Below are positions 41,801 to 54,734 of a DNA stretch of 64,000 bases, piece after piece. Position 1 is the stretch's first letter; every line of letters begins with the position of its first letter. Made by a program: the position numbers and the translations under genes. The notes beneath the pieces were generated by a model. It did no database searches. It had not been told where the DNA came from and was given only the letters and a program-made list of their open reading frames with translations. The stretch is from Orientallactaga sibirica (Eukaryota > Chordata > Mammalia > Rodentia > Dipodidae), in the NCBI GenBank assembly GCA_036365145.1, contig JAEOAD010000040.1, forward strand, positions 13,456,501-13,520,500, read 5' to 3'.

Positions 41801-43295
41801 GTTTTAAATGTGCCCTGAAATGTTGGCATGTCATTTCAGCATTTCCATTTGAATTGCTCTTGTAATATTTTTGCACAAAAAAAGACTGAAAAACGACTGC
41901 TTTTGTTGAAGAAAATAATTTGGTCTTATTTTAATGTCTCCTGTGGAAACACTGGGGATGAATTTTGTTGGTATGGTTACTAATTCAGGATATTTAAACA
42001 TGTTGAACAGTTCACAAGAAATTGAGCAAACTTGGATATTTAAAGATTAAAATACTTTCTTTCCACGTGACTGTTTTGCAGTTTTTCCCCGCCCCGTTGT
42101 CATAATTAAACACTACACTCCTTGTCTTCTTACTACGCTGCAGGTTTTGAGTACTTGATACTGTGTAAGCTGCCTGCCTGGGTTTCCCAGGAAATGTTCT
42201 TTGATGAAGTAGGATACAGTTATGTAAAGTACTAACTGAAAGTCCATCACCACCAGCAAACACTGAGGTGCTGCAATAAGTGACAATCACAATAGTAAGT
42301 ATTTATGAAAGAACTGAGAGAGAAACAATTGCTTTCCAAGCTGTTTTCTGCATTTCTTGAAAATGGCTGTGTATTTATATTTTTAAGTATCTTTGCATTG
42401 TTTTATTGGATGATTACAGTGTCCTGTATTTCAATAACTTAGGGTTTGTTTTGCATCACTGTTTATCCTTGGAGAAGTGGCTCTTACTTGGGGTAGTCAC
42501 CAACCCTTTATTCTCCACCAACAATCCAAATCCATTTCACATGAGGAAGGTGGTAGTAGAGGGTGGATCTGGGTGTCCCTGCCACTTCTCTCCTACCTTG
42601 AACTCTTAAAAAAGAAACATTGTGAAGGTCACACCTTCAAGCTTTGCTTCCCCACTTGTCTGGCTTCACTTGCTGTCTTCTGTTCTACGAGCCTTTGTAG
42701 GCTTACTCCCCAGCACAGCCACAGGCCAGTATGTTGGAACCAGTGGCACGCACTGCCTGTTTTGCCCTTTTGCAGAAATGGTGGTAATCAGTAAGTACCC
42801 TTCTTGGCTGTCATTGTCATATCCTTACATTAAGCTGGGTCATTGTATATGCAATGAAAACCTCTACTATACTATAAAAATGTGCTGTCTAATTTTAAGT
42901 ATTGCTTGATCTTTGAAAAGCAAAGCCTCCAAGGTCCAGCGCTGACTGGTAAAGTGGTGCTTAAACATCTGAAGCCTTGCAGCGAGGGCCCTTCCTGCTC
43001 ACACACACACACAGCCTCATTTGCACTTTGGCACCTGCAGAGCAGCCCGGGAATTGAAACGCTGTCCACCACAGGTTAGGTGTAATGATGGGAAGAGTGT
43101 TTAATTCTGAGGGTCAAATTGAAGATAACGTTTTCCAATGTGTGCTCAAATCTCTGAGGGAACAAACTGTGGCATTGCTCTAAAAAAGGACATTCATCTG
43201 TTCTTTGTGTTTGAGTTGGTCTGTACTGGTTGCACATTCACTACTGGAAATGGTTGTGAGTGCTAAAAACTTTAAACGCAGGAAAAATTGTTACC

Positions 43296-43430
43296 TTAAA
43301 AACTGATGGATTGTGTAAGTAGACAATCGTCAAGCAAAAAAAAATTGTCCAGAAAAATCTCCTTAAACTGATGGATTGTGTAAGTAGACAATCATCGTCA
43401 AGCAAAAAAAAATTGTCCAGAAAAATCTCC
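43296..43430 (+). repeat. Tandem duplication of about 65 bp in CLOCK 3' UTR
   Basis: CTGATGGATTGTGTAAGTAG occurs at 43303 and 43368. The copies match to AATTGTCCAGAAAAATCTCC; the second carries three extra bases (ATC). A T run (about 43447-43469) follows. Confidence 0.9.
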
Positions 43431-44350
43431 AAATGCTTCCCCGCACTTTTTTTTTTTTTTTTTTTTTTTAATGTCAGCCGGCACAACTGGAATTTAAACC
43501 ATTTCTAAAATATTTTGCAATCTATCTTACTGTGGTGTTTAAGTTGGGGAAAGGCCAATATGGCACTTTCACATCCATTCTATGTAAAGATTAAAGCCCA
43601 AAGACAAATTAAATTTGTGCTGTATTAAAATCAATTAGTGCAAAAAAAGTTTATCTTTGTCACTTTGACATCAGTTGGTAGTTGTAAAAACATGCACCCA
43701 ATTCTTTCTAATGTCGTGTGGTTCCTAGTGTGCTGCTCCTGGTACTGCTGTCCTTACTGCTTGGTTCTGAGGTAAATGTAAAATAGATGTAGCTCATCAT
43801 TCCTACTTGCAAGAGTGGAGCTGTAAGCGGCTACTGATCTTTGGGTAAGAATGAATGCATTTCTTCCCTAAAACACTTAATTGAAATCAACATTAATTTT
43901 TAAAAGACTTGTTACAAGACTGGTATTTTTCAGGTGTTATCTTCTGCCAAAAACCCTAAATTTCACACAAGGAGGAGAAGGAATGGTTTCCATGGTGCTA
44001 TATTAAGTTCCCTGGTTTGCATAAGCTTTATTTGGAAATACAGTATTCTAGAAAATACGTAGGTTACTCTCTAATTTGGTCTACAATTAATAATATATAT
44101 TTTTTTTTTTCCAAATTTGTCCTTTGAGAAGTAAAAATGTGTCACTAGCCTACCTCCACTCAGGCCATTTTTCCAGGTTATGATGTGCATAGCTCTACAA
44201 ATTTCCATGTATTGTCATAACACTTTCCCATAGACTCTTGTAATGTATTCAGAACCTAAAGTTATAGCAAAAGAGCCAAGCAGTAGCAATGTGTTTTTAT
44301 AAATGTAAAAATAATTAGCACCAAACATTGTTTCCTTCTTCAGTTTTAAC

Positions 44351-44356
44351 AATAAA
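44351..44356 (+). promoter_or_regulatory. CLOCK: Candidate distal CLOCK poly(A) signal
   Basis: Canonical AATAAA followed about 15 bases later by a GT-rich stretch (TGTATGTTTTT). Placement about 7.1 kb after the stop fits the long CLOCK transcript of other mammals. Confidence 0.6.
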
Positions 44357-44375
44357 AAATACCTCAGTGTATGTT

Positions 44376-45379
44376 TTTCAGTATCACCTGCATTTCTCCA
44401 AAAGTTACATCTGCTTTATGTGGCATATAACTTGTAAGAATCACATTTTGGATTTATAGAACTATTAAATATTTTTAAATCTCTCAGCGACATTTTCCTT
44501 TCTTTTATTCAACACTGGGGCCTGTGTTGGCAATGTCTCCTTGTAGCTTGGGTCTGAATCACCACTCTGCTGTTAGAGACCATGCTGCCTACAGCCCGTG
44601 GTGCTTGTCACACAGCGTGCTGGTACTGGGGGGCCAGGCTGCCTGCACACTTACGCTCACGACGAAGCTATGCTGGTACCAGCTGCTTTCTACAAGGACT
44701 TGTACTAGTGACAGAAGTGTCTAACTCACCGTAATGTAGAAAGTGCACTGTGTGGAAATGAACCTGAGAGTCCTTGGAAGTGCTTTGTCTGAAGTCACGG
44801 ATATTGTTTTCCACTGACAGTTAGCTTACTGCCCAACTGGACACTTGAGCTCTTTAGAAGACCGTAGGACTCTTGGTTTGAGTTCCTCTTCCCACAGTTA
44901 CTACGCAGAATAGGACATGACTAAAACTAAACTACCTTGTGAACATGTGTCATGGCTTAGCAAACCTGAATTTTTCTGTTATATTCCACACGGAACACCT
45001 GCAAAAAAATTGTTGGAGGAAGTGGCCTTTAAGTCTCAGAGTCCACGAATGACAGTGCTGCTGTCCGTGATGCTCAAGCACAGGCTGCAAGAAGCGGCTC
45101 TTGTGCTGCCTGCTTAGGTGGAGAGTAGTTAGAACAACTTGAAATGGCAGCGACTGCTGAGATTACTGTGGTAAAGTGGGGCAAACCTTGGCTTAATGAC
45201 TGACTGCAGGCTGTTGACTCCCACCGCCAGCCTTTCCCCTTCAGCCTTGCTTTAGTGCCCACTGCTCATCAACAGTGCTTCTAGCACAATACTTAGTTTC
45301 TGTTTAATTATGTACCAGTATTTTTCATCTATTTTGATAAGTTAGTTAGAAAATATGTGTAACACAAGGAACAAGTATT
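44376..45379. other. Intergenic gap between convergent 3' ends
   Basis: About 1 kb between the proposed CLOCK and TMEM165 poly(A) sites. I see no exon, SINE or simple repeat in it. Short open frames here look like chance. Confidence 0.5.
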
Positions 45380-46093
45380 GGTTTTTACACTTTATTTACA
45401 CTGTTTCTATGTTACACTGTTTATTCAATGTAGAAAAAATATGAATACATTCATAGTATTCTCTTTTAATTTGTTTTAAGTCGATGTTGTCAAATATTGA
45501 CTGCTTTCATATTGGGTATCCTACCCAATTTAAAAATTAAAAGAGGAAGAACTGACCTAGCAAACAATTCTTATTGCATGTTATTAATATAATAATTCTC
45601 TCAAACCTAATTTTGAAAAGAAGATAAAACTGCTTATTGTACTGGCTCAGGCAAATGTTTTAAAAAGTAGAAATTCATTCCTTCCCCAAGGAACTGTTTA
45701 TGGTTAAGTTCAATCTTAAAATATCTTAAAATACCTCAGTGACCAAAGAAAACAATTTATATTCCCTTTAAAGGGGTCATGCTAAAAGAAAATTAAGTCA
45801 GGTCCCATTGTACAGTGGCTTCATATACATCAAAACAGAAATGGGGACCTAAGTATTAACATAATTATGCTGAAGAAAAATCCACACTTAGAAGTTTCTT
45901 TTTAAAAATCCATTTTACAATAGAATCAATCCTTATCTCTTTTGGACATAATATTCTTTTCACTAAATGGGTCAACGTTACAAATCTATGCTACAAAATA
46001 CAGTATTTTCCATCACTTTTTAGTTGTAATTTACACTATGTACACAGAAAATAACAGTTACCTATCATAAGCTAAATATAGATGAACAGCTTG
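45380..46093 (-). other. TMEM165: TMEM165 3' UTR (probable)
   Basis: AT-rich, no repeat seen, from the TMEM165 stop down to two candidate poly(A) signals. The resulting length is about 0.7 kb. The exact end is inferred from the signals only. Confidence 0.6.
45391..45396 (-). promoter_or_regulatory. TMEM165: Candidate TMEM165 poly(A) signal
   Basis: TTTATT on the plus strand, i.e. AATAAA on the minus strand, about 700 bases past the stop. A second copy lies at 45420-45425; I cannot tell which one is used. Confidence 0.5.
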
Positions 46094-46170
46094 TTAAAAG
46101 CCAGAATCAGGACTTATAAATAATGCAGAAAATGCAAACGCCAAAAACACGATGCCTCCTATGATTGTCA
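46094..46170 (-). CDS. TMEM165: TMEM165 exon 6, C-terminus and stop
   Basis: Encodes TIIGGIVFLAFAFSALFISP then DSGF and TAA at 46094-46096. This is the last membrane helix. The first Gly of the GG pair is the position of human G304R. Acceptor CTTCCAG. Confidence 0.97.
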
Positions 46171-49100
46171 CTGGAAGAGAAGAGAAAGAGAAAGTTAAAC
46201 AAGGCAAAGTGTCAGTGCCCTGCCCCAAACAACAGGATGAGGGTGGCCAGGGCCACCGTCTGCTACTCCTGCGACTAAATCACCGTGGACACAGACTAAC
46301 CACTGGCACAGCCGAGTGCTACTTGTACTCCTGACTGCACACTGGGCCTTTTCGTGCACAATCCTTGCTTAGAGCAAGGATTATACACATGAAGACCACA
46401 CTAACTAGCAGCAGTACAACTAGTTAGTGTGAATATTCAACTATTCCTAACTAGCAGAGCAATTAATTCTAACCTCAGCCATTGGCAGCTGTGTAGAAAC
46501 ACTGAGGAAAAAGCCAAGTCACCCTGTTGTAATTTTTTGTTGTTGTTGTTTTTGGTTTTTCGAGGTAGGGTCTCACTCTAGCCCAGGCTGACCTGGAATT
46601 CACTATGTAGTCTCAGGGTGGCCTCGAACTCATGGTGAGCCTCCTACCTCTGCCTCCCCAGTGCTAGGATTGATTAAAGGTGTGTGCCACCACACCCGGC
46701 TCTGTTGTAAATATTTTTAAGGCCGAAATTTCTCATAATTCCACATAATTTTTTATTGGCTTAGAAAATGAACTCAACGTATTTTAGATAAATTTGTATT
46801 TTACAGTTTGTAGTAACAGAATACTTAAATCCTTTTTCCAGTGAATCTAAAACATTAAAAAGTAAACCTTCGTTTCTTTTGTTTTGTTTTTGTTTTTGAG
46901 GTAGGTGAGGTCTCACTATGTCCCAGGCTGACCTGGAACTCACACTGTAGTCCCAGCCTAGCCTCCAACTCACATCGATCCTCCTACCTCTCTGTCTCCT
47001 GAATGCTAGGATTAAGGTGTGCGCCACCACACCCAGCTAACCTTTGCTTTTTAATTACAAAAATAAAGCCTTACCAGTTCTGACAGAGATTTTTTGTGCT
47101 ATCATTCTTCCTCCAATGACAGCCAATCCTGTGCACAAGCAGTGCCCCACTGTTCCACCCACGGCTACACCATAGGGATCCTGGAAGTAAGAGAAACTAG
47201 TATGAATTTGCTAGGTTGAAACTCCTACTCGAGAAAAGTATTAAATAGAAGCACTGAAAGAGGGTCAACCATAAAAAAAACAAATGCTTGCAACGAGTCA
47301 GGTGGAGTGTGATTTTATGAAAGGCATAATAGCTACCTGAAGTGTGTGCAAGCAAGGCTAGAGCTGAAAGCAGAAACAATAACTGACCCTTGCTGCTCTC
47401 ACACTGTTAGGCTTCCTGAGACCAGAACAGAGAACCCAGCTGCCGCCAGAGTAAACACCAGGTGCCAAGCTGGGGGGAATCGGTGAAGGTGTGGGAAGAG
47501 CAGGTGCCAGCAAGAGAAGGAATTTCGGTGCCTGGAAGAGACTAGGGAGCTTTCCTCCTCTGAATGGGGGTGGGCAAACAGACTAGAAATGCTCACCAGG
47601 TCAGGCGGGGAGAGGCAAACACTTAAGTGAGGTGGCTGGTGAATACTGGGCTCAGTACAGGAGGAGGATGGATGGGATGAAGAGAGCTCTTCCCTGCACG
47701 CAGGCGCTGAAGCGCGAGTGCAGCGCAGCACAAGGATAGGACTCGGCATCTCCCACAACTCCACTGTGGATTACAACCTCCAACTGCTTACACTAGAACC
47801 TTGTTAATTTGTAGACTCAAGCTTTGCAAGGCAAAACGACATGACTCTCATAAAGTTAAAAGCCAGGAACAGGGAGGAAACAAAAACCTTCCCGTGTTAA
47901 GCACGGCCATGGCACCACTACCCCGGTGCCAGATGGGGCTGCTCAGGGCCCTCCCCCACAGGCAGAGGGAGCAGTGCAAGAAGCACAGACTGCCATTTCC
48001 AGGTGACACGGTACATAGCAAGACCCGGCCTCCCATCACTGCAAGATTACAGTGGGCCAAGGAAGCAAGCCAGCCACCCAGAGCCGCCTCCACCACTACA
48101 CATCCATTTTTAAGTCCCCATTCTGGCAATCTGAGAGCCAATGAAAGGCTAGAAACAAAAGCGAGAGATCCTTACTTATTTATCTCACCCAAAATAGGGC
48201 GTTTCAAGGCTTTTCTGACAAAAGAGCCTTCTCTAACTACCTCAGTCCTGGTCTGAAATGCTCTATATTTTAAGCTGCAGGCCTAAGTTCAGAAACTTGT
48301 TCTTCTCTGAAAGACTATTCCAAGGTTTATATATTTTTTTATCTGAAATGTTTCACTTGTTATAAAGTTAATTCGTGCAGATGAAGAAAAAGCCTACAGC
48401 CTCTACCCCACAAGCCCTCTCCCCTCAGCACATCTTATACCTGTATAATTTAAGGCGTCCAAGACCGTGAACAAGACCCACAGGAGAGGACCTCTACCAG
48501 GCACACAGACTGGCTTCCCTGCCTGACCTGCTCTGCTCCTCACTCAAGTCACCTGTTCTCTTTATCAGAGTATCTGGGAGATGAGCCAAGGTCTCTTCTA
48601 TCTTACCACTCTAGCATCAGTATTCTAGAATTAAAATGTAACAAATATTCTGTACTGAAAAAAGTCCCACAGACAAGTATTCTGAACATTTTTATTTCCT
48701 TAAATCCCATTTGAGCATATATATTTCTAAAAGCCTTTTATAATTTCCCTCTTTCATTAAAATGGTGTTGAAGAGTGCATATTCAAAACACCACGTATAA
48801 ATTTGTGAGCAGTGGAAGTGTGGAGACACAGAGACGTGTAAGTGCCCAGCACAGGAAGTGAGCCCCTGAGCCCCGACTGTCAGGCGCTCTTGAGCAAAGC
48901 GGCATTGCGTTGAGTCTTGCTGTAAAGATCTTCTCAGACCCCACTCACCTCCCTAGCAGCCAAAACAATGGTAGTGAGCTGAGAGCGGTCTCCCCACTCT
49001 GCTAAGAACGTTAACGTGAGCGCCTGGACAAAGATGGGCGAGATGAAGTGCAACCACTTCTTCTGAGGCGTCGCCGTGCCTGTGCCCGCTTCAACATCTG

Positions 49101-52063
49101 GTCCGTTTAAGAGTTTGGTTCTTTGGAACTGAAACAAAAACAATATAAACCTGAGCGTGTAAACCATAGAGCATAAAGTCACTTAATTTTTTCAAAGCAT
49201 TACATATGGAGTATGTTTCAAAGGAACTTGTGTAACGTCCAATCTGCACTTTGAACCACTGGTCTCATGTAACCTCACACTGTATTCTTACAATCACTAC
49301 CCTAGATGCTATGAAGAAACGTGTGGCCGAACACAGTTCTCATGCTTCAAGCAGCTCACACTCTAAGGAGCAGCCTGTCAGTGTTCAGGATCCACCTGCT
49401 TCCTTTCTGTGCCACATGCATAGTGACACAGTCACAAGAACAGCAACAATAAACTGTGCAGTGAGGTGTAGCTCACACATGCACATGGGACCACTTCAGA
49501 GCTGAACAGAGTATCTCCATGGTCACTTACCTCTTCATCTTTCTTCTTTAATTCTGCTTGAACTTCTTCGAGTTCCTCTTGACCTTCATCTGGGCTCATC
49601 TTTAAGCCTTCCCGAAGCATTCTGATGCCAAAAATGGCAAACAGTGCAGTTGAAACATAGTACGTATACACCCTAGGGATGACTGTTGTGGCATAACCAA
49701 ACAAAACTGTGAGGGAATACAAAACGGTGTGTCTGGTTAAATGGGAAGTATCACAACAGCCCAAAGAAACAGTTCACTTCAACAAATAACTTATCACTGT
49801 TAAGGAAAAGTGACTCAGGCCATGTGACAACCTTCAATAATTCCACTTCCTTCCTTCCACCAACATTTAACTGTTAGGTTGCCAAGGCCCTAACTTAACC
49901 ACAATATGGATGGTCCCATTAAGGATGGCACATCTTGAGGCTAGAGAGATGGCCTTGGAAGCCTAAGGACCCCAGTTTGAGGCTTGATTCTCAGGACCCA
50001 CGTAAGCACAAGGGGACGCATGCATCTGGAGTTCATCTGCAGTGGCTGGAGGCTCTGGCGCACCCATTCTCTATCTATCAGCCTCTTTCTCTCTCGGTCA
50101 CTCTCAAATAAAAAATAAACAACAACAACAAAAGATGGCACATCTTCTCAAGACCTTTCTTAAGACAGTGAATGACCTTGCCCCTCCAGACATGCTCAAC
50201 CAAGGGCTGGCTTGCCACTTAAGTTGTATACAGCACAGTACTTGAGGTAGGCTGGCTCTGATGCCCCCTCAGGATTCTATGACTTTATAACCTGGAAACC
50301 ACAGCACTTCACACAGGAGATTGTTTCTGATTAGTGTGTGTGTGCACAAACGTGTGCAGATGTGTCAGGTAATAACCTTGGGGTGCTGGTCCTCTCCTTT
50401 CTCCTTGTTTGAAACAAGGTCTATTTGGTTGGCTGTTCCACTGGGAGAGGCAGATTAGGTGGCCCTCGAGCTTCTGCATTACCCTGACTCTACCTCCCAC
50501 CGCCACAGGCATATGCGAAATCCGCGTCCTCATGCTTTACACGTGTCCACAGAGGATTAACCACTGAGCAGTGCCTAGAATATATTTATCACAGATCTTT
50601 ATAAACCTAAGAATCATGACAAGATTTTCTTACAGCATAATACCCTGCTCTCTTTTAATATGTAAAATAAAGTGTATCTTCTGAACTAAAACTTCTTTAC
50701 AGATAGGTGTGTATATACACAAAGAATACAGGTATTTCTATCTGCCCAATAAAAAGGCCAAGAAATAGACAAGAGAGAAACAAAATGCCCACCTCACACC
50801 CACGTTTTGGGTTCTAATACCATTCTTAGGAAAATGGCCAATTCCAAGACAAGCGTGCAGCATCTTATCACACTAGAAAGTGAGAAAGAGCAAAAGCCAA
50901 TGACTGAAGCATGTCACAAGGACATGAAGGCAGCCTGGAGAGGTTCCACCAACCAATGTGGACGAGGTAGGTAGTCAACAAACTGCTTATTAACTACAGG
51001 CTGTTGAGAAAAGGACAGTAGACTGATAGGAAACAGAACAGTAAGTGGAAAAGGAAGGGCATTCTTGCTTATGGTAAAGCGCTAGAGCTCACTGCTAAGG
51101 GAGCAGATACCAGAATCAGGAAGCTGCCATTCTGAAAGCATTAAGGGAATCTATGGGGATATTCTGTATTTGATTGCACTAGTGCCTCCCTACAGGCTAC
51201 AGGCAGCTGCAGGGGAAGACAGTACCTAAGAGAAACCTGGACTAAAGTGCCGGTGAGGAGATACGACTGCCACGTGCCTTCATGGAGTGCTCGAGGGACG
51301 CACCACATACGCACAGTTTGCTAAAGCTTGTTTGCAGCGGGTGGAGGCCCTGGCATGCCCATTTTCTCCCTCTCCACTCTACCTCTTATCTCTCTAAATA
51401 AATAAACATAAAATATTTTTAACAAGGAAAACAGACAAATAGACCAATGGAACATAATTGAAGACCTGGCCCTTAGTTCAAGTAACTACAACTACTTCAT
51501 CTTTTTTTGTTTTTCGAGGTGGGGTCTCACTCTAGTCCAGGCTGACCTGGAATTCACTATGTAGTCCTCCTACCTCTGCCCCCCAAGTGCTGGGATTAAA
51601 GGTGTGTGCCACCACACCTGGCTAGTTACTTTATCTTTGACAAAGGAGCCAACAAACATGTGGAGAGTCCTAAAACAGATGGATATAGAGCCATTCCTCG
51701 ACTGGGCATGTACCCTAAAGGCTCCACTCTTCAAAAGTGCAGAGATAATTTTTTTTTGAGAGAGACAGAGAGAGAAAGGAACAGATAGAGAACAGGCACG
51801 CCAGCAGCCTCTCAGCCACTGTGAACAAACTCCAGACATGTGTGCCCCCTTGTGGGCAAGTGCAGCATTGGGCATTTTGTCACTTTGCATCTGGCTAAAG
51901 GGCATTCTTTGGCTTGGCAGGCAGGTGCCTTAACCACTAAGCCATCTCTCCAGCCCCAGAGATATTTTTGCTCAACCATGTTTATAGCTACTCAATTCAC
52001 AATAGCTAAGAACTGGAATAAACCCAAGATGCCCATCATTTGATGAATGAATAATGAAGATGT

Positions 52064-52138
<75 letters not shown>

Positions 52139-54694
52139 GTATGTATACACACACACATACAGAATGGAATTCTACTCAGCAGTAAGGAAAAATGATAAGA
52201 CATTTTTAGGAAAATGGGCAGACTTGGAACAGATCTTACCAAGCGAACTCACACAAGCACAAAAAGACAAATGTCACATGTTCTCCCTCATCTGTAGTTT
52301 CCTAAACTGGAACAGCCTGAGTTGCAGGCACACCTGACAAGCAACTCGAGGGACAGATAAGAGGGATGGGAAAAAGAAAAAAGAAAAAAAAAGAGGGGTG
52401 GAAGGGTTTGGGAGGAGGAGAATGGGAGGCAGGCGGAAATATAAACAAAAGCAAATGCTAAATGAAATGGTACCACAGAAACTTCCTCCTGGATAGCAGA
52501 CTAAACGACAGAACCCTCAATAGGAGCATGGGGGTACCGTCTGGTAAGAAGAGCCTTGGAGAAGATGGAATGAAGCCTACCCCTAAATCATTTGACTCTG
52601 CCCTGTAACTCTCAGTACCAGAAATCAACTACAACCCACACTGAGCTGTTGACAGGAAAGACCCACAAGGTCCCCAAAATAAGATAGGCTTGTATCAAAG
52701 CACTTGATCACCCACCTGAGGTAAAAGATAAAACCCTGTTGCTTAAGACGCCACATGCTGCCAACACAGAACATCAAGAGATCCGGATGTAACCTGAACA
52801 GAAGCCAGGTCCCAGATGGCTAGCCTGTATAGTGCTGGGAAGCCTACATGAGCTGCTGGGGGAAAATGGCCAATAAAGTGAGCAAGCAGGGGACACTGCT
52901 ATTCAAAAGCAACTAGCCTGACAAGACATATGCACCTGTGAAATGGTGGCACCCAGCTTAGGTGAGTAACCAATGGCTCTGTTCAAGTTGGAAGTGGAAA
53001 CCAAGTCAGAGTCCTATGGAAACCAAGCTTATGGACTCCAACAAGAAGCTGCCACTAGTCTTTGACCAAAAGAGAGGTGAGAGGCCACACCATCAAAGTC
53101 TCTCAACTCACAATGCCTAGCCCCTTATCCTATGCTGACCTCACTCTCCATTGGAGAATGTGTTTTTCTTTTTCAGAAGGCAGCAAGAACCAAGGACAAC
53201 CAAACTCTACCAACAAGAAGAGGTAGCTGACTCCCAGGCAGGAGGGAAGCACCCCGGCACATCAGCTAGGTCCCGGGTGTGTGAAACCAGAGGAATTGGC
53301 AAGATGAGCAAGAGTGCTGCTTCCATGGCCTGACAAGCCGTACCAGGGGGATAGAGACAGACACTGAGGACACGCAAAACACACCAAAGAAGCAATACAA
53401 AGGTTGATGACTAAACAATAAAGCAGACTTGAAACACACCTACTATGACTCAGGAAATTTTGTGGAAGAGGGGAAGAGGGAAAAATTATAAGAGCCACAG
53501 AATGGGAGGGAATAACCAGAGGAATTGTCCCTCCCACCCACCCCCCAATGACTGAATGCTGCTCTCACAATTCATAAACCACAACTCCATGGTGAATACC
53601 AGCTGCCCTACTGAGGCAGGCCCTCAGTGAAATGGAGGCAGGGAGGAGGGAAATGGTGGTACCAGCACATCATGTGTCCATGACAAGTTTCTACTAATTA
53701 AAAAAAAGAGGAAGTTTCATTATAAGAACAAGGTGAATGGCCATGCATGCTAAATAAAACAGATCAGAACCCATGAGGTAGGGAGATAGGATTATCTCCA
53801 CTCGGCAGATGGGAACTGGAGCTCAACTTACAAGTAAGCAAAAACACGGCTGGTCAAACCAAGTCTGGCTCAAAGGAAAAAGCTCAGTTTTCCACCAAAC
53901 CATGTGTCTTGAGGTCACTTTTAAATCAGAGACTAAACTATGCTCACTTGTTTTAGCGGTGACTTTATGACCTAGTAGTTGAAAACACCCATAAAGAAGC
54001 AAATTAAGAGCTGGAGAGATGGCTCAGCAGTTAAGACACTTGCATGAAAAGCCTAAGGACCCAGGTTCAACTCCACATTACCCATGTAAAGCCAGATGCA
54101 AAAATTGGCACATGCATGTGGAGTCTGTTTGCAGTGGCTGGAGGTCCTGGTGCACATGCATGTGTGAGTGTGTGCGCACACATGCACACACACACACACA
54201 CACACAAACATTTTTCTGCTTTTTTTTTTTTTTTTTTTTTTTTTTGGTTTTTAGAGGTAGGGTCTCACTCTAGCCAAGGCTGACCTGGAATTCACTATGT
54301 AGTCTCAGAGTGGCCTTGAACTCATGGTGGCGATTCTCCTGCCTCTGCCTCCTGAGTGCTGGGATTAAAGACATGTGCCACCACACCCAGCTCAATCCAT
54401 TTTTTTTGTTTGTTGTTGTATGTTTTCTAGGTAGGGTTTCACTCTAGCTTAGGCTGGGATTAAAGGCATACACCACCACACCCAGCCAAATAAGTTTTTT
54501 TTTTTTTAAAAAAAGAAGTCAAGCCAGGCATGGTGGCACATGCCTTTAATCCCAGCACTTGGGCGGCAGAGGTAGGAGGATCACCATGAGTTTGAGGCCA
54601 CCCTGAGACTACATAGTGAATTCCAGGTCAGCCTGGGCTAAAGCGAGACCCTACCTGGAAAAACCAAAAAAATTAAAAAATTAAAAATAAGTAA

Positions 54695-54734
<40 letters not shown>

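Larger units (their letters stand above)
38209..43569 (+). promoter_or_regulatory. Scattered GCACTTT motifs in CLOCK 3' UTR (miR-17/20/93/106-type seed matches)
   Basis: Five copies seen: 38209-38215, 41405-41411 (followed by A), 43023-43029, 43443-43449 and 43563-43569. GCACTTT is complementary to the seed of the miR-17 family. The copy at 43443 abuts a poly-T run and may be incidental. Binding is not shown by sequence alone. Confidence 0.4.
37208..44375 (+). other. CLOCK: CLOCK 3' UTR (probable full extent)
   Basis: AT-rich DNA with no coding exon, from the CLOCK stop to a candidate poly(A) signal at 44351. The length of about 7.2 kb fits the very long 3' UTR known for mammalian CLOCK. It holds one SINE (about 38611-38815), a 65/68-bp tandem duplication (43300-43430), several GCACTTT motifs and two TGTATATA Pumilio-type motifs (40713-40720, 41154-41161). 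The distal end is inferred from sequence only. Confidence 0.7.
51425..53708 (+). mobile_element. 5'-truncated LINE-1 with two nested SINEs
   Basis: Starts in ORF2 sequence (ACAGACAAATAGACCAATGG). It resumes after the first nested SINE at CTTTGACAAAGGAGCC and after the second at TTGCTCAACC, then reads GAATGGAATTCTACTCAGCA and runs through a purine-rich 3' UTR to an A-rich end. No intact ORF2 remains. In TMEM165 intron 2, antisense to the gene. Confidence 0.85.

Noticed and set aside
47399..48256. Overlapping 97 to 151 codon frames in TMEM165 intron 4
   Set aside because: They lie on both strands of a GC-richer stretch, with no domain, no splice partners and no recognisable homologue.
52036..52337. 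Open frames made of Tyr-Ile repeats
   Set aside because: They are translations of the AT microsatellite in a LINE-1 tail.
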